Origin: Pyrenophora tritici-repentis
Taxonomy: Eukaryota > Ascomycota > Dothideomycetes > Pleosporales > Pleosporaceae
Assembly: GCF_003171515.1 (NCBI RefSeq)
Contig: NC_089396.1
Coordinates: 868,001-932,000 of the forward strand
Direction of reading: 5' to 3'
Length of the DNA stretch: 64,000 nt
Part shown: piece by piece, positions 59,199 to 64,000 of the stretch
How the letters are laid out: the number at the start of each line of letters is the position of its first letter
Position numbering within the stretch: the stretch's first letter is position 1
Notes under the pieces: generated by a model
Seen by the model: only the letters and a program-made list of their open reading frames with translations
Database searches by the model: none
Told to the model about the DNA's origin: nothing
Program-made: the position numbers and the translations under genes

Positions 59199-59793
59199 TC
59201 ACATGTCCCGAACCGTCCCGGATCGTGAGGGGTATTTCTCACGCAAACTCGAAAGTACCGGATCTAAGCTATCATCCCGGCAATTTATCTGTCTGCTGTG
59301 TGTGGTCACACGGCCTCTTCGCAGCTTCCACTTGAGATATACTGTATGAGATGAATCGACCCCGAGTGTGTAGAAATCAGCCTGTGCAGTGATTTCGTCA
59401 GCGAACATCCCGCAAATTTGATCGCCGCACAATTCCGAGCAGAATGCAGGACCATGAGCGGCAAACCAAATATCAGCCAAGCACATTCCCGCATATCTGT
59501 CTCACTGTATTGCATAGATACTTAGGCTTCTCCTTTTCCGGAACCTCATACACGGGTGCATCTGCGGAATAGTCAGGATTCAAACGCATTCTCGGAGCCG
59601 AACTGAGACGCAGTGTAGCAATAATGGTATCGCCGCTCTTATCAAACGACCTATCATTTGTGCATAGCGCTGCGAAAGCACGAAGATACCTCTCTTGGAC
59701 AAGACTATATCCCGATGCCTCAGCGTGCTGCGGTATCGGGTGTCTTACGATGTATCGTAGGCCACAACGAAGAAGAGTTTGCGGTTGCGACAT
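59199..59793 (-). CDS. Hypothetical protein, two exons
   Basis: The minus-strand frame from 59793 starts MSQPQTLLRCGLRYIV. Donor GTGAGA at 59505 and acceptor CACAG at 59382 (with CGCTGAC as branch point) join it in phase 0 to the frame ending at 59199, giving 156 residues. Without splicing the first frame ends at 59473. The second exon contains FYTLGVDSSHTVYLKWKLRR. No signal peptide, membrane segment or known motif. The model is tentative and I do not recognise the family. Confidence 0.35.
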
Positions 59794-60467
59794 ACGGTTT
59801 TGTTTAGTTTGACGTAGTCATCAATTTTGGCTACAATGAAGCTGGTGGTGTTGATAAAACTGATGTGGTTGTTGCAGATGAGCAGCATGAGCGGTGGGCA
59901 TCCAGGGTGAAAAAGTTCGGTGATAAGGTCGAAGTCCCACTTGCTACGAGATCAAACAGGCTCGCTAGTAGAAGAAAGAAGTTTCAAGGTAACACACTAA
60001 TAAGCGACCAAAGAGGCGGGATATTCATTTGATTGGACTTGTATACGGGTTGTGAACACACAATGTCTGGTAGAAAAGCACTTCCCATCACTGATAAGAG
60101 TATTTAGAACCAATTTAGAAGGAAACTAATGCTCTCGACTACGTATTGAATCAAATATAGGCAATCAACTTGACGAACATAGGTAGATCTTTTCATGATG
60201 CGCGCAGGGGCTGGTGGGAGAAATCGGATTTTTGGAAGTCACAAACTATGACGTATAGACACAGATGTCCCGGCTACTTATAGTGCATTCAAGTAGGCAA
60301 CAAACAGAGACCTGAGCAATTATAATCACACTCCCATGTTATTAGATACCTGAGTACCTTTCTCGTATTTCCAGAGATCAAAGTCACTCATGTCCTTCTT
60401 GTCCAAAGCAAGCATCTAAGAAATCGATACCAGTTGTACCTACTCAGCCTCTTCTCTGCACCTGCAA
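59794..60467. other. Intergenic region
   Basis: 674 bp. Nothing supported. Confidence 0.45.
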
Positions 60468-61830
60468 CTAGCCCCAGATTGTATGCTTCCTTGCCAAGTC
60501 CAGTTCATCTTGCGTCGGCGGTCCCACTGGCTCAACACCTTCTCTGTCACCAGACTCTAGTGGCGAGTATGACCACCCTTTGGCCGGCTCGGATTCGAAA
60601 CGTCTCCTGTTGTTCTGGTTTGGTGGCAGGAACGGAACTGGCGGCGGTGGTGGTGCCTGCATTACCCACAGGAGCATATGGGGAAAGGAGTGTTCGAAGT
60701 CATCCTCTGCGAAGATGGTAATACGATAGATAAACCGGTTTTGTCCCATCTGTGTCTTATGCTGGGCGAGAAACCAGCCTGCACCTATGGCGTTTGGAGA
60801 TCCCGAGAGATAAGTTAGCTTATGTCTTTATTGCCGCAAAGTACCTGTAGCAAAATGTAAAACAATATTGGATCTTCATACATACCTAGGAGAGCAGTAA
60901 ACGCTCTGTCTCCATCTCCAGGCTGAAATGATAATCCTGGCCATTCAGGTATATGGTTGTAACCAAGATCTTGTGCAGCTCTAGCGATAATCATACTACT
61001 GTCGGTGTTGACAACGCTTATAGAGAAGAAGTAATTGATATTCGCCAAATTATCAGACCTTCTTCTCCAGATTCCCCACGCTATATCCGAGGATGCCCTA
61101 AGCTTTGGCAGTTGGTCGGGCCTGACTGATGGTACACCCCATGATCTCATGGCCGCATTTGCAGGGGATTTACGCTCGATGAAATAGATGATCCCACTAC
61201 GGGCATTCACGCCCATGTCGTATTGTGCACCTGTAGCCTGGAGATTGTTGCCTAGTTAGCAATGACAGTACACATTTGTTAAGCCTCCCAATGCGATCAA
61301 CATACCTTATAAGTCTTCTCGTTGACAACGTAGTACTGATCCGCAACCGCATATGGTATGCATCCATTCATATCTCTGAGTATGGCAGGACCATTCTGGT
61401 GCTGGAAATGGTAACACACGTTGTCTCCACCATTTGTAGAGCTTTCACCGTCGGCACCAATAGCTTCGAGTGCATCATCGAGTCCGTGACCGCCATCACC
61501 GTCCATCAAGCAATCATCAACGAGTTCATCAGCTTCTGACCAACCCAAAGTTTCCAGATCAGTCTCGAACGTTCCGTCAAACTGACTGGTGATGGATTGG
61601 CAGATAGTGGCAGCTTCACGAGCGTTGTGCATCATGGATAGAAACAGCCTGCTGCCCCTACAATGTGCTGATTCCCAAAGCTCGTCACTGGCGCGTTGAT
61701 CGAGGTCCTTGACTGTGATGGTGTCGTTTTCGGTGGTGGACGTCGAGACATTGAACAGGGATGCATCGAGGACCTCGCTTGCGGCAAGCGCAACAAGAAT
61801 GGCAACGACTATCAACAGCCTAGCTACCAT
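60468..61830 (-). CDS. Putative secreted protein of unknown family (paralogue B)
   Basis: Exons on the minus strand, 61306-61830, 60886-61237 and 60468-60784, give 397 residues. A signal peptide (MVARLLIVVAILVALAASEV) is followed by a Cys-containing domain (HCRGSRL, DDCLMD, VCYHFQHQ). The core shared with the gene at 17586-18815 follows: GIIYFIERKSPANAA, LRASSDIAWGIW, AGWFLAQHK and FIYRITIF. Intron positions and phases match. The last ~80 residues (Pro/Arg-rich, PPPPPVPFLPP) are extra. At the homologous acceptor of intron 2 the sequence is GG instead of AG, so I used the next in-frame AG 15 nt downstream, which deletes five residues of the shared core. Function unknown. Confidence 0.7.
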
Positions 61831-63333
61831 AATAGCGGAAAGTCGGGACTGACAGAGGTTGCAAGGTAGTGTTGGCGACTGCAGTGTGGCGTCTTTAGAG
61901 TGTGGTCGCAGAAAGCACAGAAAGCGAAGTTTTTGAATGTTAAAGCAGTGCACTAGAGAGACTTGGCCAGCGCGTGTTTTGTTTAGGTCACTCTTATTGT
62001 AGCTTCTGCTGAGAGTGTTTTTCACGGTCAAAGCACAAAGTGCGGGGTTGTCTAAACTTGGACTGGCGGACTATTAAGTGAAAGGCGAGTGAAGGTGAGT
62101 CGTGCTAGCAATACTGACCCTCTAATTATACATTCGGCCATATTAAAGCCTTTCTCGTATCAAAGCTGTACTAACTTGGGGGTGTAATTTGCACATGTGT
62201 GGGAGTATTATCGTGCGTAGATAAGACGTCATTGTAATTCTTGATTTTGTCTAAGCACATATCCATAGATGTTTGCTGTTACTCGAAGACAGTCGCTAAT
62301 TACAGTTGTAAAGTAGAACACACAAAACCTATGCTATCATTGTGACTATACTGTAAATACGTAGGGCAAGTTAATAAAGATATAGACTTAATAGCTAAAG
62401 AGTGAGATGATGTTGTTTACATATCTAGGTCTGTAAACTCCCCGCTAGTAAACATGCGACAAAGATGACTACTTAAAATATCCACTACTAATTTCTTTAA
62501 ATGATTGAAAAGATAAATTAGAGCCCTGAATTCGTATATCAACTCGAAGATAATAATAGAATGGAGATACTAGGTCCTGAAAACTCTACACCTTTCTTTG
62601 CATTCATTCTTAAAGAAAAAACAAGCATTTTTAAACTCTTACATAACTAGAAGAAGATATATGAATAGTAGCTACGGAAGGTACATAGATTGCGGAACTA
62701 ATATTACGTATGAATAAAGTTAGCTATTCTTTAATCCTGTACGCTATGGCCGAAGACACATTTATCAACAATCACTAAACCTATACTTAGTGCATAAAGG
62801 CGCGCGATATTAGACTGTGGGCTGAGTTGTAGCCGTAATGGTTTCGTAGCATTCAAGGTCGGGGATTCCAGGGCGTCTCTGGGTGAGTATACTAGCGTAC
62901 AACCAAACTGGGTGGATTATTTGGAAGTATATGCTCCTACCTGCAAGGCACAAAAATATTCAACGGTGTGGTTAAGCATCTAATAGGTGTTTTAGGCAGA
63001 ACAGTAGCCTTTATACACTAGTATGTTAAGTATTTTATGTCACTCGGGTGTTATATAAGCCTGACCCTTTTTTGAAGAGATTACGCTCCACCAGTGCAAT
63101 GATTTCTTCTCTTTAGATTAAACGGTCATCACACAACGCCGCCAATATCATGAAGCGACTGGTGGAAATCCACGGCAATCCGCCTATCAAGTGACCAGAA
63201 TCTCAACGGTGCCGGTGGATCAGGTGATTTCCATGAGACCAGTGGCCGGGTTCGGCATCCAGAAAAGAATCGCTTATGACCAAACACCATGGAAAAATAT
63301 GGCCGCTGAGAAACATACCCATATCCGACCTAA
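61831..63333. other. AT-rich intergenic region
   Basis: About 1.5 kb; 62100-63110 is conspicuously AT-rich with no usable frame on either strand. It may be an old decayed repeat, but no TIR or LTR could be paired. Confidence 0.45.
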
Positions 63334-63690
63334 GTGTGCGAAATCTTACTCAGCACTAGCCAACACGAAACTTTCGCGGGAAAGTTCTGCGCTTTACCTA
63401 GAGAATTGCGCGACCAAATCTCAGAGCATGCATGGGAAGAGACGTACATCTACTACCAAGAAAAAGAATGTACTGTGAATGCACGATATCATCATGTGGA
63501 ATACATCTATGAAAAAAGGAAAACCCTGCCGCTTTGGACGGCGATGCATCGGCAGATAAGGTTTAAAGCGATGGTCCAGTTTCATGAAATTGCAGAGTTC
63601 GGCGCTGGCGACAGTTGCGAATACCCCGAATCTGAGCCACCCACTCATTATTTGTCCATTACAGAAGCGCCCATTATCGCTACCTCATGA
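63334..63690 (+). CDS. Hypothetical protein (LPRELRDQI motif), uncertain ends
   Basis: A 118-codon frame. The segment CALPRELRDQISEHAWEE resembles the F-box-like LPxELRxxIY motif found at the start of many Pleosporales proteins of unknown role. The frame's ATG is not certain, since the motif normally sits near a start or after an intron. It overlaps the opposite-strand gene at 63680 by 11 bp. It could be a decayed copy. Confidence 0.35.
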   Translation: MCEILLSTSQHETFAGKFCALPRELRDQISEHAWEETYIYYQEKECTVNARYHHVEYIYEKRKTLPLWTAMHRQIRFKAMVQFHEIAEFGAGDSCEYPESEPPTHYLSITEAPIIATS

Positions 63691-64000
63691 TTATCTCTCT
63701 CAATGCAAGACATGTAGCAACATGCCTCATGGAAACCTCCCTAAACCAATCTTTTGCATCCAGGTCCTTTCGGAAGATCGAGCGTAGTACTTTATTCACA
63801 TGCATACGGTCAGATGCCAACACCCAGCCATAATGCGAGTCTAGTTCGCGATACTGTCTTTCCAAGTCCGCCCCTGTCTCTGAAACGCATTTCTTGGTAT
63901 CGGGATTCGTAGCTGCATTCGACGGCCGGTTGTCATCGCAAAATAAATTCGGGTCCTGAAGGAAGTATGCACTCGCAGAATCGAGCTGTAAGATAGTCTC
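63680..64000 (-). CDS. Hypothetical protein, C-terminal part
   Basis: The minus-strand frame is open from the right edge of the window to the stop at 63680 (106 residues). It is rich in charged and aromatic residues (ERQYRELDSHYGWVLASDR, FRKDLDAKDWFREV). The 5' part lies beyond the window. No domain was recognised. Confidence 0.4.
   Translation of the reverse strand, partial: ETILQLDSASAYFLQDPNLFCDDNRPSNAATNPDTKKCVSETGADLERQYRELDSHYGWVLASDRMHVNKVLRSIFRKDLDAKDWFREVSMRHVATCLALREIIMR

Overview
The window is nuclear DNA of a filamentous ascomycete. Introns are short (about 50-120 nt) with GT..AG ends and RCTRAC-type branch points, and genes lie close together on both strands. In-frame TAG/TAA codons replace expected Gln and Trp codons in transposons, which is the mark of repeat-induced point mutation (RIP). 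Gene content (HapX, GH95 fucosidase, secreted-protein paralogues, pogo-type and gypsy elements) fits a Dothideomycete, probably Pleosporales; the species is inferred, not proven.

Layout. 1-12.9 kb: end of a GH95 alpha-L-fucosidase, a frameshifted FAD monooxygenase, a Rossmann-fold protein, MCM5, the iron regulator HapX with two promoter sites matching the SreA motif, two unknown genes, and a frameshifted phytanoyl-CoA dioxygenase-like gene. 13.0-17.0 kb: a pogo/Fot1-type transposon with an intact 621-aa transposase, whose left terminal inverted repeat (TIR) is split by a second, stop-riddled pogo element. 17.6-45.6 kb: mostly housekeeping genes, namely an unknown secreted protein, a six-exon zinc alcohol dehydrogenase, a p24 cargo receptor, the deubiquitinase Ubp15/USP7, a mitochondrial PDK/BCKDK-type kinase, a GFA-domain protein, a WD40-inositol 5-phosphatase, a CHY zinc-finger protein, proteasome alpha-4, a D-lactate/D-2-hydroxyglutarate dehydrogenase, an amidohydrolase and Met12-type MTHFR. 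46.3-55.7 kb: a RIP-degraded pogo element split by a young Ty3/gypsy chromovirus with identical 179-bp LTRs. 55.9-64 kb: a gene-poor, AT-richer stretch with a RING-finger gene, small unknown genes, and a paralogue of the secreted protein at 17.6 kb.

The housekeeping genes are unrelated in pathway, and there is no metabolic cluster. The most informative material is the mobile DNA: two nested insertions with TA or 5-bp target duplications, a candidate -1 frameshift site ending gag, a possible self-priming primer-binding site, and a zinc-knuckle tail on two pogo transposases. Also notable are the secreted-protein pair with the same exon plan, the HapX-SreA promoter sites, and single-base length changes, several in G/C runs, that break two enzyme genes and the retrotransposon frames. 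Exon models were made by hand from splice signals and reading-frame arithmetic. No database search was run, and family names rest on recognised motifs.
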